The notes: generated by a model from the sequence alone, not told the origin. 64,000 nucleotides of DNA from Rhodobacterales bacterium (GCA_002746935.1 PDRW01000034.1:27831-91830), one strand, 5' to 3'. Shown: positions 1 to 9,716, numbered from the stretch's first letter. Program-made: numbers and translations.

Positions 1-738
1 GCCCTTACCGGCGATCTCGGCAAATCCGCCATCCCGCCGCATGAACCGGTGATTTCGGTGATCGGCCCGCGTTTCGTCAACACGCTGTTTCTCGCCGCTT
101 ATGCGGCCGTGATCGCGGTGCCGATCGCCATTACCCTCGGGGTGATCGTCGCGCTGCTGCGCAACACGGTCTTCGACCGGGTCGCCAACGTGCTGACGCT
201 GACCTCCATTTCCAGCCCGGAGTTCTTTCTCGGCTATATCCTGATCCTCTATCTGGCGGTGAAAATGCCCATATTCCCGGCCCTTGCCAGCCTCTCCGAC
301 GACATGACCCTCGGCGACCTCATGTACCGCACCTTCCTGCCGGCGCTGACGCTGGTGCTGGTGGTCACCGCCCACATGATGCGGATGACCCGCGCCGCGA
401 TCATCAACCTGCTGGCCTCGCCCTATATCGAAATGGCACGGCTGAAGGGCGTGCCGCCCTGGCGGGTGATCGTGAAACACGCGCTGCCCAACGCCTGGGC
501 GCCGATCATCAACGTGGTGGCGCTGAACCTCGCCTACCTCGTCACCGGCGTGGTGCTGGTCGAGGTGGTGTTCGTCTATCCGGGCATCGGCCAGCTGCTG
601 GTTGATGCGGTCGCCAAGCGCAACTTTCCGGTGGTACAGGCGGTGAGCCTCATTTTCGCGGCCACCTTCATCCTGCTGAACCTCGCCGCCGATGTCGGCG
701 CGATCATCACCAACCCGCGCCTGCGGCATCCGAAGTAA
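1..738 (+). CDS. ABC transporter permease, DppB/OppB type (5' end outside window)
   Basis: Inner-membrane permease of a peptide/nickel-type (Opp/Dpp) ABC importer. The reading frame is open from base 1, and the residues before the first internal Met (GDLGKS..PV) match the usual family sequence just before TM2, so the true start lies upstream. Five hydrophobic segments remain. The cytoplasmic coupling loop is visible (EMARLKGVPPWRVIVKHALP, the EAA-type motif that contacts the ATPase). The next permease starts 11 bases downstream and the ATPase follows, so these form one operon. The substrate-binding protein must lie upstream of the window, so the substrate cannot be named. Confidence 0.9.
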   Translation, partial: ALTGDLGKSAIPPHEPVISVIGPRFVNTLFLAAYAAVIAVPIAITLGVIVALLRNTVFDRVANVLTLTSISSPEFFLGYILILYLAVKMPIFPALASLSDDMTLGDLMYRTFLPALTLVLVVTAHMMRMTRAAIINLLASPYIEMARLKGVPPWRVIVKHALPNAWAPIINVVALNLAYLVTGVVLVEVVFVYPGIGQLLVDAVAKRNFPVVQAVSLIFAATFILLNLAADVGAIITNPRLRHPK

Positions 739-749
739 GGGGCGATCCC

Positions 750-1814
750 ATGAGTATTTTCGTCATCGGGTTCTATACCCTGCTGATCGCCGCCTCCACC
801 GCGCTGGCCTGGGCGAAACAGGACCGCTGGTTCATGACGGTCTTCGGGCTGACGCTGTTGTCCTTCCTCGCCGGCATCATCGGCGGCGCCGGGGCGCTGC
901 GTGCGATCGCGATCTTCCTCGCGCTGCTGGCGGCGGCAGCGGGCATCTCCTATACGTTCAGGGAATTCCTGATCCGCATCGCCACGCCCAACCTTGCCAG
1001 AGAGCTGCGCACCGCGCCGCTCACCGCCTCCTTCGGCATGTTCGTGATCTTCACCTATGCCATCGCCGGCATCTTCGCCCCCGTCGTCGCCCCCTTCGGC
1101 GAGGCAGAGGTGATTTCCTCCGCCTTTGCCCCCGCCGATGACAAGATGCTGCTCGGCGCCGACCAGCTGGGCCGGGACATGTTTTCGCGGCTGATCTATG
1201 GCGCGCGCAACACCGTTGGGCTGGCGCTTGTCGCCACCACGCTCGCCTTTCTCGCGGGCGCCCTCGCCGGGCTGCTGGCGGCGGTCAAGGGCGGCTGGGT
1301 CGACCAGCTTCTGGGGCGTGCGGCGGATGTCATCATGTCGGTGCCGTCGCTGATCTTCTCGCTGCTGATGCTGTCGATCTTCGGCACCAACCTCGTGGTG
1401 ATCGTGATCGTGGTCGCCATCATCTATTCGCCACGCGTCTTCCGCCTCACCCGGGCGGTGGCGGGCAGCATCGTGGTGATGGATTACATCGAGGCCGCGA
1501 AACTGCGCGGCGAGGGCGACTGGTATCTGATCCGCCGCGAGATCCTGCCCAATTCCACCGCGCCGCTGGTGGCCGAATACGGGCTCGAATTCTGCTTCGT
1601 GTTCCTGCTGATCGCCGGCCTCAGCTTTCTCGGCCTCGGCATCCAGCCGCCCACGGCCGACTGGGGCTCGATGGTGCGTGAAAACGCGACGCTGATTTCC
1701 TTCGGCGACATCACGCCGCTGATCCCCGCCGCGGCAATCGCGCTGCTGACGGTGGCCGTCAACCTCGTGGTCGACTGGATGCTGTTCCGGTCGTCGGGCC
1801 TCAAGGAGCATTGA
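750..1814 (+). CDS. ABC transporter permease, DppC/OppC type, with N-terminal membrane extension
   Basis: Second permease of the same Opp/Dpp-type importer, 354 aa. The C-terminal two thirds match the family: GADQLGRDMFSRLIYGAR near residue 135, and the coupling loop EAAKLRGEGDWYLIRREILP. DppC proteins normally begin about 80 residues later, at the segment seen here as FGMFVIFTYAIAGIFAP. This protein has about 90 extra N-terminal residues with two or three additional hydrophobic segments. The start at 750 is the first ATG after the upstream stop and the extension is in frame throughout. The stop is followed directly by the ATPase start. Function as a permease is secure; the role of the extension is unknown. 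Confidence 0.9.
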   Translation: MSIFVIGFYTLLIAASTALAWAKQDRWFMTVFGLTLLSFLAGIIGGAGALRAIAIFLALLAAAAGISYTFREFLIRIATPNLARELRTAPLTASFGMFVIFTYAIAGIFAPVVAPFGEAEVISSAFAPADDKMLLGADQLGRDMFSRLIYGARNTVGLALVATTLAFLAGALAGLLAAVKGGWVDQLLGRAADVIMSVPSLIFSLLMLSIFGTNLVVIVIVVAIIYSPRVFRLTRAVAGSIVVMDYIEAAKLRGEGDWYLIRREILPNSTAPLVAEYGLEFCFVFLLIAGLSFLGLGIQPPTADWGSMVRENATLISFGDITPLIPAAAIALLTVAVNLVVDWMLFRSSGLKEH

Positions 1815-1816
1815 AA

Positions 1817-3475
1817 ATGGGCAAGTTCAAGCAAAGCGACATTCTGCTCAAGATCAGGGATTTGCAGATCCAGGGCTATTCCGACGAGCAGTGGATCGAC
1901 ATCATCAAGGGCGTCGATCTCACCCTGCACCGCGGCGAGGTGCTCGGGCTGATCGGCGAATCCGGGGCGGGCAAATCCACCATCGGCGCCGCCGCCATGG
2001 GCTATGCCCGCGACGGCACCCGGATCTCGGGCGGCACCATCGAGTTCGACGGCATCGAGCTCACCACCGCCACCCAGGCCGAGAAACGCGCGCTGCGCGG
2101 CTCGCGCATCGCCTATGTGGCGCAATCGGCGGCGGCGAGCTTCAACCCCGCCCACAAGATCATCGACCAGCACACCGAGGCACCGGTGCAATACCGCATC
2201 AAGAAGCGGATGGAAGCCCAGGAAGACGCGATGGAGCTCTACGAGCGCCTGCGTCTGCCGAACCCGACCGAAATCGGCTTCCGCTATCCGCATCAGGTCT
2301 CGGGCGGCCAGTTGCAGCGGGCGATGACCGCCATGGCCATGGCCTGCCGGCCGGATCTGATCATCTTCGACGAGCCCACCACCGCGCTCGACGTCACCAC
2401 CCAGATCGAGGTGCTGGCGGCGATCCGCGACATTGTCGACCAGTTCAACACCGCCGCGATCTACATCACCCATGACCTCGCGGTGGTGGCGCAGATGGCC
2501 GACACCATCAAGGTGCTGCTGCGCGGCGAGGAGGTCGAACAGGCCCCGACCGAGGAGATGCTGGAAAATCCGCAGGAAGACTACACCAAGTCGCTCTGGG
2601 CGGTGCGCAGCTTCAAACGCGAGCAGAAGGCCCGGCCCACCGACGGCACCCTGCCGATCATCTCGGTGAAGAACATCGACGCCGCCTATCCCGGCGGCGA
2701 CAAGGTGCTCGAGGACGTATCCTTCGACATCTACCCCGGCATGACCGTGGCGGTGGTCGGCGAATCGGGCTCCGGCAAATCCACCACCGCGCGCTGCATC
2801 ACCGGGCTGCTGCCGCCCTCAAGCGGGCAGATCTTCCACAACGGCGAGCTTCTGCCGCCGAAATACACCAGCCGCAGCCGCGACCAGCTGCGCCAGGTGC
2901 AGATGATCTATCAGATGGCCGACACCGCGCTGAACCCGAAGGTGCCGATCTTCGAGATCATCGGCCGGCCGGCGCAATTCTATTCCGGCCTCAAGGGCAC
3001 GGCGCTGAAACAGCGGGTGGACGAGCTGCTCGACCTGATCGAGATGGAGCCGTCGCTCTATTATAACCGCTATCCGCCGGAACTGTCCGGCGGCCAGAAA
3101 CAGCGGATCGGCATTGCCCGGGCGCTGGCGGCGGAGCCCGATTTCATCATCTGCGACGAGGTGACCTCGGCGCTCGACCAGCTGGTGGCGGAAGGCATCC
3201 TGAAGCTGCTCGACCGGCTGCAACGCGAACTGGGGCTGGCCTACATGTTCATCACCCACGACCTCGCCACCGTGCGCTCGATCGCAGACGAGGTGGTGGT
3301 GATGCAGAACGGCCGGGTGGTGGAACAGGGCCCGAAAGACGAAATGTTCACCCCGCCGCATCACCCCTATACCGATCTGCTGCTGAGCTCGGTGCCGGAA
3401 ATGGACCCGAACTGGCTCACCACGGTGCTGGAAGAACGCGGGGTCGACAATATCGGCGAGAGCGCCAGGGTCTGA
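1817..3475 (+). CDS. ABC transporter ATP-binding protein, DppD-DppF fusion
   Basis: Energy-coupling subunit carrying both nucleotide-binding domains of the importer in one chain of about 552 aa. Domain 1 has Walker [10 protein letters not shown], signature VSGGQLQR and Walker B LIIFDEPT. Domain 2 has [17 protein letters not shown] and [12 protein letters not shown]. Each domain ends with the C-terminal extension typical of oligopeptide ATPases. The ATG at 1817 is preferred to the TTG at 1811 because AAGGAG at 1803-1808 lies 8 bases before the ATG but only 2 before the TTG. The upstream permease stop (1812-1814) lies between the two, so the genes are probably translationally coupled. Confidence 0.93.
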   Translation: MGKFKQSDILLKIRDLQIQGYSDEQWIDIIKGVDLTLHRGEVLGLIGESGAGKSTIGAAAMGYARDGTRISGGTIEFDGIELTTATQAEKRALRGSRIAYVAQSAAASFNPAHKIIDQHTEAPVQYRIKKRMEAQEDAMELYERLRLPNPTEIGFRYPHQVSGGQLQRAMTAMAMACRPDLIIFDEPTTALDVTTQIEVLAAIRDIVDQFNTAAIYITHDLAVVAQMADTIKVLLRGEEVEQAPTEEMLENPQEDYTKSLWAVRSFKREQKARPTDGTLPIISVKNIDAAYPGGDKVLEDVSFDIYPGMTVAVVGESGSGKSTTARCITGLLPPSSGQIFHNGELLPPKYTSRSRDQLRQVQMIYQMADTALNPKVPIFEIIGRPAQFYSGLKGTALKQRVDELLDLIEMEPSLYYNRYPPELSGGQKQRIGIARALAAEPDFIICDEVTSALDQLVAEGILKLLDRLQRELGLAYMFITHDLATVRSIADEVVVMQNGRVVEQGPKDEMFTPPHHPYTDLLLSSVPEMDPNWLTTVLEERGVDNIGESARV

Positions 3476-3723
3476 GGCCGGGCCGGCGGGGGCTCATCCT
3501 GCGCGAATGCCAGCGCAGGGTTCCGCGTTGGGCCAGCGTTCTGCAAAGGCCGCACGCACGCACGCGCTCCGAGTGCCGCACCCCTTCCGCCCGGCCCCGG
3601 CCTCGCCCCACCGGCGAGAACTGCCCCGGTCGGCGGCGTATTCGGGCTCGGGCGGCAGCACATTGACGCAGCGCGAGTTCGTCGGGATGGGTTTATCCGG
3701 GCAGGTTTGTCGCGGAAACGCCC

Positions 3724-3846
3724 TCAGACAATTACCGAGGCCGTCACGCCCAGCACGGCGAGGAGAATGGCATAGATGCCGACGAGGGTCGCCAAGCCAC
3801 CGCTGCGGCGCTGGTGCTCCCGGATCAGTTGGTCGCGTGTCAGCAT
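3724..3846 (-). CDS. Small single-pass membrane protein, 40 aa
   Basis: Unrecognised small protein. It starts MLTRDQLIREHQRR, a charged N-terminus, followed by one hydrophobic helix (about residues 19-38) that runs to the C-terminus, suggesting a single-pass inner-membrane protein. A strong ribosome binding site, GGAGGT at 3851-3856 on the minus strand, precedes the ATG at 3846 by 4 bases. This supports translation despite the short length and argues against an upstream in-frame start that would give 71 aa. No partner gene is evident; the neighbouring acetyltransferase on the same strand lies beyond it. It could be a chance ORF, but the SD and the clean helix make a real gene more likely. Confidence 0.5.
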   Translation of the reverse strand: MLTRDQLIREHQRRSGGLATLVGIYAILLAVLGVTASVIV

Positions 3847-4180
3847 GTCCACCTCCATCGGCCCGGAGGGCAAGAGCCCTTGAGCGAAAACCCGTGTTAT
3901 CCGTCCGGCCCCGCTACACGCGGATATTCCCCCGATCAACCGTCATTTTCATGCAGACCGGCGAATGCAGGCGGTTATCCGCCAGCGTTGCAGGGATTCC
4001 TGTTCACGTCTCAGGTTACAGAATACTGCCGCTTTGGAGGGCGAGACCCTCAGGGAACGACACTGGCGCGCCGGAATGCGTCAGATTTTGCCCCAAATCA
4101 CGAGAATCGGCTTCAAGCTTTCGGGGCGTCACCCGCGTTTCACATGACAGACAATGTGTTGTCATTGCGTCAACACTGTC
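3847..4180. other. Intergenic stretch without recognisable gene
   Basis: Leader region of the 40-aa membrane protein and trailer of the acetyltransferase operon. Open frames here lack a ribosome binding site or family resemblance. The part at 4080-4180 is less GC-rich than its surroundings. I see no RNA gene or clear promoter. Confidence 0.4.
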
Positions 4181-4765
4181 TTACCCGGCGTCCGTTCGCC
4201 CCCGGCGGTCGGCGCGCAGGTTGGCGTAGAGCACGTGATTGCGCCAGCGGCCGTTGATCTGCAGATAGCTCTGGGCCACGCCCTCGTATTTGTAGCCGAC
4301 CTTCTCCAGAAGCCCGCGGGAGGCGGCATTTTCCGGCAGGCAGCCGGCTTCGAGCCGCGACAGATCGAGTTCCGTAAAGGCGTAATGCACCACCGCCGCC
4401 AGGGCCTCGCGCATATAGCCCGCCCGCGCATGTGGCGCGCCGATCCAGTAGCCGGTGGTGCCCGCCTGAGCCGGGCCGCGGCGGATATTGTCGAGGGTGA
4501 GCGCGCCGAGCAGGGCATTGTCCGCGCGCCGGATCAGGAACAATGGCAGCGCCGTGCCCTGATTGATCGACCGGTTGGCCCAGAACACCCTGTTGCCGAA
4601 ACTTCTGCGGCTGAGGTGGTCCTTCGCCCAGGTGGGCTCCCAGGGGGTGAGAAAATCCCGGCTGCGGTCGCGCAGTGCCGCCCAGTCGGCATGGTCGCCG
4701 TGCTGGGGGGGGCGCAGGGTCATCCGTTCGGTCTCGATCCGGACCCGTTTTGCCCGTCCGAACAT
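4181..4765 (-). CDS. GNAT family N-acetyltransferase, RimJ/RimL type
   Basis: Acetyl-CoA-dependent N-acetyltransferase of the RimJ family, members of which acetylate N-terminal alanine of ribosomal proteins or other substrates. About 194 aa, the normal length. It begins with the typical strand (ETERMTLRPPQHGDHADW). The acetyl-CoA site and the substrate-facing part (YWIGAPHARAGYMREAL, then ENAASRGLLEKVGYKYEG) are intact. The ATG at 4765 shares one base with the stop of the M16 peptidase gene (TGATG), and a GTG one codon upstream is the alternative start. It is the last gene of the thrC-peptidase operon. The specific substrate is not known. Confidence 0.88.
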   Translation of the reverse strand: MFGRAKRVRIETERMTLRPPQHGDHADWAALRDRSRDFLTPWEPTWAKDHLSRRSFGNRVFWANRSINQGTALPLFLIRRADNALLGALTLDNIRRGPAQAGTTGYWIGAPHARAGYMREALAAVVHYAFTELDLSRLEAGCLPENAASRGLLEKVGYKYEGVAQSYLQINGRWRNHVLYANLRADRRGRTDAG

Positions 4766-6027
4766 CACGCCGCCAGCCTTTCGCGCAGTTCTTCAAGGCC
4801 CGGCGCGGCTTCGGCGGGGCCGTAGAGCGCCAGCGCCGATCCCGCCTGCCCCAGCAGCGTACCGGCGAAGTCGCGCACCTCATGCAGGCCGACCGCGTCG
4901 ATCTGCGCCACGGTCTCTTCGAGCGGGATCACCCGGTTCCAGATCGACACCTGGCGGGCCAGCCGCTCCGCCCGCGCCGAGGCGCCTTCGAGCCCCATGA
5001 ACAGCCCCGCCTTCATCTGCGCCCGGGCCCGGTCGATTTCGGCGGCGCTCAGATCTTCGGCGGCGCGTTTCAGCTCGTCGACGGTGAGCGCCGCGAGATC
5101 GGCGATCTGTTCGGCGGAGGTTCCGGCGTAGATCGTCAGCATCCCGGTGTCGGACCAGGCCCCCGCCTGGGCATGGATCGTGTAGCACAGGCCGCGCGCT
5201 TCGCGGATCTTCTGAAACAGCCGCGACGACATGCCGCCGCCCAGCGCCCCGGCCCAGGTCTGGGCGGTAAACAGCAGCCCCTCGTCGGCATAGGAGGGGC
5301 CTTCGAAGCCGAGGGTGAAATGCACCTGCTCCAGCGTCCTGAATTCGCGCCGCTCGCCGCCGATGAACCCCGCGGGCTCCATCTGCTCCGGCCCGCCGGG
5401 GGTGAGCGCGCCGAACGTGGTTTCGGCGAGCTTCATGATCTGGTTGTGGTCGACCGCCCCGGCGGCCGCGAGGATCATCCGTTCCGGCCGGTAGTGCTCG
5501 GCGACGAAGCCCGCAAGATCGTCGCGGGTGAAGCCCCGCACCCGCTCGGCGGGGCCGAGGATGCTGCGGCCCATGGGCTGGTCGGGGAAGGCCGCCTCCT
5601 GCAACCAGTCGAAGACGATATCGTCCGGCGTGTCGAGCGCCTGGCCGATCTCCTGAAGGATCACCCCGCGTTCCATCTCGATCTCGGCGGGGTCGAACAC
5701 CGGGTTCAGCACGATGTCGGACACCACGTCGAAGGCCAGCGGCACGTCTTCCTTCAGCACCCGGGCATAGAAGGCGGTCACTTCGCGCGAGGTATAGGCG
5801 TTGAGATAGCCGCCGACGTCTTCGATCTCCTCGGCGATCTGCAAGGCCGAGCGCCGTTTGGTGCCCTTGAAGGCCATATGTTCGAGGAAATGCGCGATGC
5901 CGTTCTGCGGCGCGCGCTCGTGGCGGCCGCCGGCGGTGACCCAGAGGCCGAGCGAGGCCGAGGCGAGGCCGGGCATATGTTCGGTGACGACGCGGACGCC
6001 GTTGGGAAGGGTGTCGAAATGGATCAC
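4765..6027 (-). CDS. M16 family zinc metallopeptidase (processing-peptidase-like)
   Basis: Zinc-dependent peptidase related to the mitochondrial processing peptidase beta subunit and PqqL/YmxG, 420 aa. The inverted zinc motif is present as HFLEHMAFKGT near residue 47, with the distal glutamate region in EMERGVILQEI, so the N-terminal domain should be catalytic. The second M16 domain (about residues 190-400) lacks the motif, as usual. No signal peptide is seen. It overlaps thrC by 4 bases (ATGA) and touches the acetyltransferase downstream; thrC-M16-GNAT is a common alphaproteobacterial order. The physiological substrate is unknown. Confidence 0.93.
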   Translation of the reverse strand: MIHFDTLPNGVRVVTEHMPGLASASLGLWVTAGGRHERAPQNGIAHFLEHMAFKGTKRRSALQIAEEIEDVGGYLNAYTSREVTAFYARVLKEDVPLAFDVVSDIVLNPVFDPAEIEMERGVILQEIGQALDTPDDIVFDWLQEAAFPDQPMGRSILGPAERVRGFTRDDLAGFVAEHYRPERMILAAAGAVDHNQIMKLAETTFGALTPGGPEQMEPAGFIGGERREFRTLEQVHFTLGFEGPSYADEGLLFTAQTWAGALGGGMSSRLFQKIREARGLCYTIHAQAGAWSDTGMLTIYAGTSAEQIADLAALTVDELKRAAEDLSAAEIDRARAQMKAGLFMGLEGASARAERLARQVSIWNRVIPLEETVAQIDAVGLHEVRDFAGTLLGQAGSALALYGPAEAAPGLEELRERLAA

Positions 6028-7409
6028 GACCGGCGGCGCTCCCGGATCAGCGCTTCCAGCGCGCCGAGATCGTTCGCCACCCGCGTGAGCCGCTCTTCAC
6101 GGTCGAACAGATCGGCCATGGCGGGCGGAAGCGGCGCCTCGACGCCGCAGGCGTCCTTCACCGCGGCCGGAAACTTCGCCGGATGGGCGGTGGCCAGCGT
6201 GATCATCGGGGTGGCGCCGAGGTGTTCGTCGGCCACTTTCACCGCCACCGCCGAATGCGGACAGATCACCTCGCCAGTGGTCTGGTGGATCCGCCGGATG
6301 GTCGCCATGGTCTCGGCCTCGCTGGCGGAGCCGGACGCGAACTGGTCGCGCAGGAAACCGATGGCGCCCTGAGAGATGGTGAAGCCGCCTTTCGCGAGGT
6401 CGGCCATCTGGCCGGCCACCGCGCTGCCGTCGCGGCCATAGGCGTCGAACAGCACGCGTTCGAAATTGGACGAGACCTGAATATCCATCGACGGCGAGAT
6501 CGAGGGCACCACCTCCGCCGTGGTATAGGCGCCGGTCCGCAGGGTGCGGTGGAGGATGTCGTTCTGGTTCGTGGCGATCACCAGCTTTTCGACCGGCAGG
6601 CCCATCCGGCGGGCGATATAGCCCGCGAAGATGTCGCCGAAATTCCCCGTGGGCACGGTGAAGCTCACGGGGCGCATCGGCGCGCCGAGCGAGGTGGCGG
6701 CGGTGAAGTAATAGACCACCTGCGCCAGCACCCGGGCCCAGTTGATCGAGTTGACCCCGGCAAGCTTCACCTCGTCGCGGAAGGCGAAATGGTTGAACAT
6801 GTCCTTGAGGCGCGCCTGAGCGTCGTCGAAAGTGCCGTCGATGGCCAGCGCATGAACGTTGGCCTCATCGGGCGTGGTCATCTGCCGGCGCTGCACCTCC
6901 GACACCCGGCCGTGCGGGTAGAGGATGAACACATCCACATTGTCGAGCCCGCGAAACGCCTCGATCGCCGCCGACCCGGTATCGCCCGACGTGGCACCGA
7001 CGATGGTGATCCGCTCGCCGCGCTTCGCCAGCGCCGCCTGAAACAGCTGGCCGATCAGCTGCATGGCGAAATCCTTGAACGCCAGCGTCGGCCCGTGGAA
7101 CAGCTCCAGCAGGAAGTGGTTGGGGCCGAGCTGGGTGAGCGGGGCGCGGGCCGGATGGTCGAACCCGGCATAGGCCCGGGCGATGATGCCGCTGAGCTCG
7201 TCATCCGTGAAACTGTCGCCGATGAAGGGCCGCATCACCCGGAAGGCGGCCTCCTCATAGGGCAGACCGGCAAGGGCGGCGATGGCCTCACCGGTCATGG
7301 CCGGAATGCCCTCCGGCACGTAAAGCCCGCCGTCACGGGCAAGCCCGGTGAGCATCGCCTCTTCAAAGCTCAAGACCGGGGCCTGTCCACGGGTCGAGAT
7401 ATAGCGCAT
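6024..7409 (-). CDS. thrC: Threonine synthase
   Basis: PLP enzyme converting O-phospho-L-homoserine to L-threonine and phosphate, the last step of threonine synthesis, in the cytoplasm. 461 aa, normal for the proteobacterial (class II) form. It begins MRYISTRGQAP, the family start. The PLP lysine lies in GPTLAFKDFAMQ near residue 110, and the phosphate-binding loop is FTVPTGNFGDIFAGY. It is the first gene of a three-gene operon, overlapping the M16 peptidase by 4 bases. Confidence 0.97.
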   Translation of the reverse strand: MRYISTRGQAPVLSFEEAMLTGLARDGGLYVPEGIPAMTGEAIAALAGLPYEEAAFRVMRPFIGDSFTDDELSGIIARAYAGFDHPARAPLTQLGPNHFLLELFHGPTLAFKDFAMQLIGQLFQAALAKRGERITIVGATSGDTGSAAIEAFRGLDNVDVFILYPHGRVSEVQRRQMTTPDEANVHALAIDGTFDDAQARLKDMFNHFAFRDEVKLAGVNSINWARVLAQVVYYFTAATSLGAPMRPVSFTVPTGNFGDIFAGYIARRMGLPVEKLVIATNQNDILHRTLRTGAYTTAEVVPSISPSMDIQVSSNFERVLFDAYGRDGSAVAGQMADLAKGGFTISQGAIGFLRDQFASGSASEAETMATIRRIHQTTGEVICPHSAVAVKVADEHLGATPMITLATAHPAKFPAAVKDACGVEAPLPPAMADLFDREERLTRVANDLGALEALIRERRRS

Positions 7410-7561
7410 CGTCCTGTCCTCGTCTGCTCCGGGGCTTCATACGCCAAAGCGCAAAGCCTGTCATCACGATCCATCGGGCCGCGGGCATAATCCCGTGATG
7501 ACAGAACCGGGAGGCCGCCGGGCACAGGTTCATGCCACCGGAAGAGACCGGAAGGGGCGCG

Positions 7562-7585
7562 CTGCTGACAGGATGCTGTCAGCAG
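7562..7585. promoter_or_regulatory. Perfect 10-bp inverted repeat upstream of the GFA gene, probable operator
   Basis: CTGCTGACAG and its exact reverse complement CTGTCAGCAG flank a 4-base centre (GATG). The element ends 50 bases before the ATG of the GFA-family gene. Palindromes built around TGACAGGATGCTGTCA resemble operators I associate with YafY/WYL-type regulators, but no such regulator is encoded here, so the assignment is inference. A transcript hairpin is the alternative, though no T-run follows. Confidence 0.45.
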
Positions 7586-7635
7586 GGCTGTGTCATGGTC
7601 GGACAAGACACAGCAGCACCAGCAGGAGACACCCC

Positions 7636-8043
7636 ATGAAACGCACCGGACACTGCGCCTGTGGCGCGGTTCGCTTCGAAACAACCGCCGAGCCCATGGC
7701 CGTCGGGGCCTGTCATTGCACCGATTGCCAGAAAGCCTCGGGCGGTGGCCCCAATTATGTTGCTTTGATCCCGCGTGACGCCTTCCGTGTCACCCGGGGG
7801 GCGGCAAAAGCCTATGTGGCAAAAGGCGGAAGCGGCAAGGATGTCCGCCGCTGGTTCTGCCCCGATTGCGGCACGCCCCTGTGGAGCGAACCCGCCGACC
7901 AGCCCTTCTACACGGTGAAGCTGGGCGCTTTCGACGGGCAGGATCTGGTTCCGGCGATGCATGTCTTCACCGCATCGGCCCCGGAATGGCACCCGATCGA
8001 CCGCAGCAAACCCTGCTTTGAACGCGGACCGGACGCGATGTGA
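7636..8043 (+). CDS. GFA family protein (glutathione-dependent formaldehyde-activating / CENP-V fold)
   Basis: Small zinc protein of the GFA/CENP-V family, 135 aa. All expected cysteine clusters are present: GHCACGAVRF at the N-terminus, GACHCTDCQKASGG, and FCPDCGTPLW, which together bind two zinc ions. Family members have been linked to S-hydroxymethylglutathione formation, but most uncharacterised paralogues are not proven to do this. The ATG at 7636 is chosen because AGGAG at 7624-7628 precedes it by 7 bases and the family begins with this sequence; the frame continues upstream but without a start context. It appears monocistronic, with a palindromic probable operator upstream. Confidence 0.88.
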   Translation: MKRTGHCACGAVRFETTAEPMAVGACHCTDCQKASGGGPNYVALIPRDAFRVTRGAAKAYVAKGGSGKDVRRWFCPDCGTPLWSEPADQPFYTVKLGAFDGQDLVPAMHVFTASAPEWHPIDRSKPCFERGPDAM

Positions 8044-8291
8044 AACCCGGCGGGTGCCATGCCTGTCCCGCGCTCAGACCGCCCGGGCGTGACAGAGACC
8101 ACGACCCCGCCGCCGCCAAAGCTCTGGCAGGCGCCGCTGCCACCCCCGCGCCGCGCGCGTCTGCCGCCACGGCGGAGGCGCGGGTTTTGCGTTGTCTCCT
8201 CGCGGTTTTGAACCCATATAGTGACGCCAGCCAAGGCATTTCCGCGCGCATCCGCCACCCTTCGTGGCCAGGCCGCAGGTGAAAGGACGTC

Positions 8292-9716
8292 ATGACCGGT
8301 TCCCCCCCCTTCCGCCCGTTCGAAACCCATCTCGACGAGACGCGCAGCCTCGCGATCCTCCGGGCCGCAACAAAGGGGGGGGAAGACGGTGAATTGTTCC
8401 TCGAACGGCGCCGCTCGGAGGCGCTGGTGTTCGACGACGGCCGCCTCAGGACTGCAAGCTACGATGCCTCCGAAGGCTTCGGGCTGCGCGCCGTCAACGG
8501 CGAAACCGCGGGCTATGCCCATTCGACCGAAATCTCCGAAGCGGCGCTGAAACGGGCCGCCGAAACCGCGCGCCTCGCGGTCGGCACCGGGGGCGGTTCC
8601 CTCGCCCCCGCGCCCGCGGGCACCAACCGCAAACTCTATACCGATGCCGACCCGATGGCCGACGCCAGCTTCCCGGTGAAGGTCGAGACCCTGCGCGAGA
8701 TCGACGCCTATGCCCGCGCCAAGGATTCCCGCGTGGTGCAGGTCTCGGCCACCATCGCCGCCAGCCTGCAAGAGGTGCATATCCTGCGTCCCGACGGCAC
8801 GCTGGTCTCCGACACCCGGCCGATGGCGCGGGTCAATGTCTCGGTCATCGTCGAACAGGACGGGCGCCGCGAATCCGGCGGCCATGGCAGCGGCGGCCGC
8901 GCCGGGCTTGCCGATCTGATCCGGCCCGAACACTGGAAGGCCAGCGTCGACGAGGCGCTGCGCATCGCGCTGGTCAATCTCGACGCCGACCCCGCCCCCG
9001 CCGGCCAGTTCGACGTGGTGCTCGGCGCCGGCTGGCCCGGCATCCTGTTGCACGAGGCGGTGGGCCACGGGCTGGAGGGCGATTTCAACCGCAAGGGCAC
9101 CTCGGCCTTCTCCGGGCTGATGGGCAGCCGGGTGGCGGCAAAGGGCGTGACCGTGGTGGACGACGGCACCATCCCCGACCGGCGCGGCTCGATCACGGTG
9201 GACGACGAGGGCACCCCCTCGGGGCGCAATGTGCTGATCGAAGACGGCGTGCTGGTCGGCTACATGCAGGACCGCCAGAACGCCCGCCTGATGGGCGTCG
9301 CCCCCACCGGCAACGGACGGCGCGAAAGCTACGCCCATGCGCCGATGCCGCGGATGACCAACACCATCATGGAGGCCGGGTCCGCCACCCGTGAGGAGGT
9401 GCTGTCCGAGCTGAAGGACGGGCTCTATGCGGTGGGGTTCGGCGGCGGTCAGGTGGATATCACCAACGGCAAGTTCGTGTTCTCCTGCACCGAGGCCTAC
9501 CGGGTGAAAAACGGTGTCATCGGTGCACCGGTGAAGGGCGCGACCCTGATCGGCGACGGCCCGGCGGCGATGAAGCAGATCCGCGCGGTGGCGAACGACA
9601 TGGCGCTCGACCCCGGGATCGGCAATTGCGGCAAGGCCGGACAATGGGTGCCGGTGGGCGTCGGCCAGCCGACGCTGCTGATCGGCGGGCTGACGGTGGG
9701 CGGCTCGGCGGCCTGA
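8292..9716 (+). CDS. tldD: Metalloprotease TldD
   Basis: Zinc metalloprotease subunit that works with TldE (PmbA) in degrading peptides and in processing of peptide antibiotics/modified peptides in the cytoplasm. 474 aa. The metal site HEAVGHGLEGD (HExxxH) is intact near residue 256, and the conserved C-terminal GQWVPVGVGQPTLLIGGLTV is present. No tldE/pmbA lies in the window, which is usual as the partner is often unlinked. The ATG at 8292 gives the standard N-terminus. Confidence 0.95.
   Translation: MTGSPPFRPFETHLDETRSLAILRAATKGGEDGELFLERRRSEALVFDDGRLRTASYDASEGFGLRAVNGETAGYAHSTEISEAALKRAAETARLAVGTGGGSLAPAPAGTNRKLYTDADPMADASFPVKVETLREIDAYARAKDSRVVQVSATIAASLQEVHILRPDGTLVSDTRPMARVNVSVIVEQDGRRESGGHGSGGRAGLADLIRPEHWKASVDEALRIALVNLDADPAPAGQFDVVLGAGWPGILLHEAVGHGLEGDFNRKGTSAFSGLMGSRVAAKGVTVVDDGTIPDRRGSITVDDEGTPSGRNVLIEDGVLVGYMQDRQNARLMGVAPTGNGRRESYAHAPMPRMTNTIMEAGSATREEVLSELKDGLYAVGFGGGQVDITNGKFVFSCTEAYRVKNGVIGAPVKGATLIGDGPAAMKQIRAVANDMALDPGIGNCGKAGQWVPVGVGQPTLLIGGLTVGGSAA

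Noticed and set aside
3507-4229. Plus-strand open frame after the ABC operon
   Set aside because: Arg/Pro-rich, no ribosome binding site, low-complexity composition typical of GC-rich non-coding DNA; the minus-strand 40-aa ORF with a strong SD lies within it.
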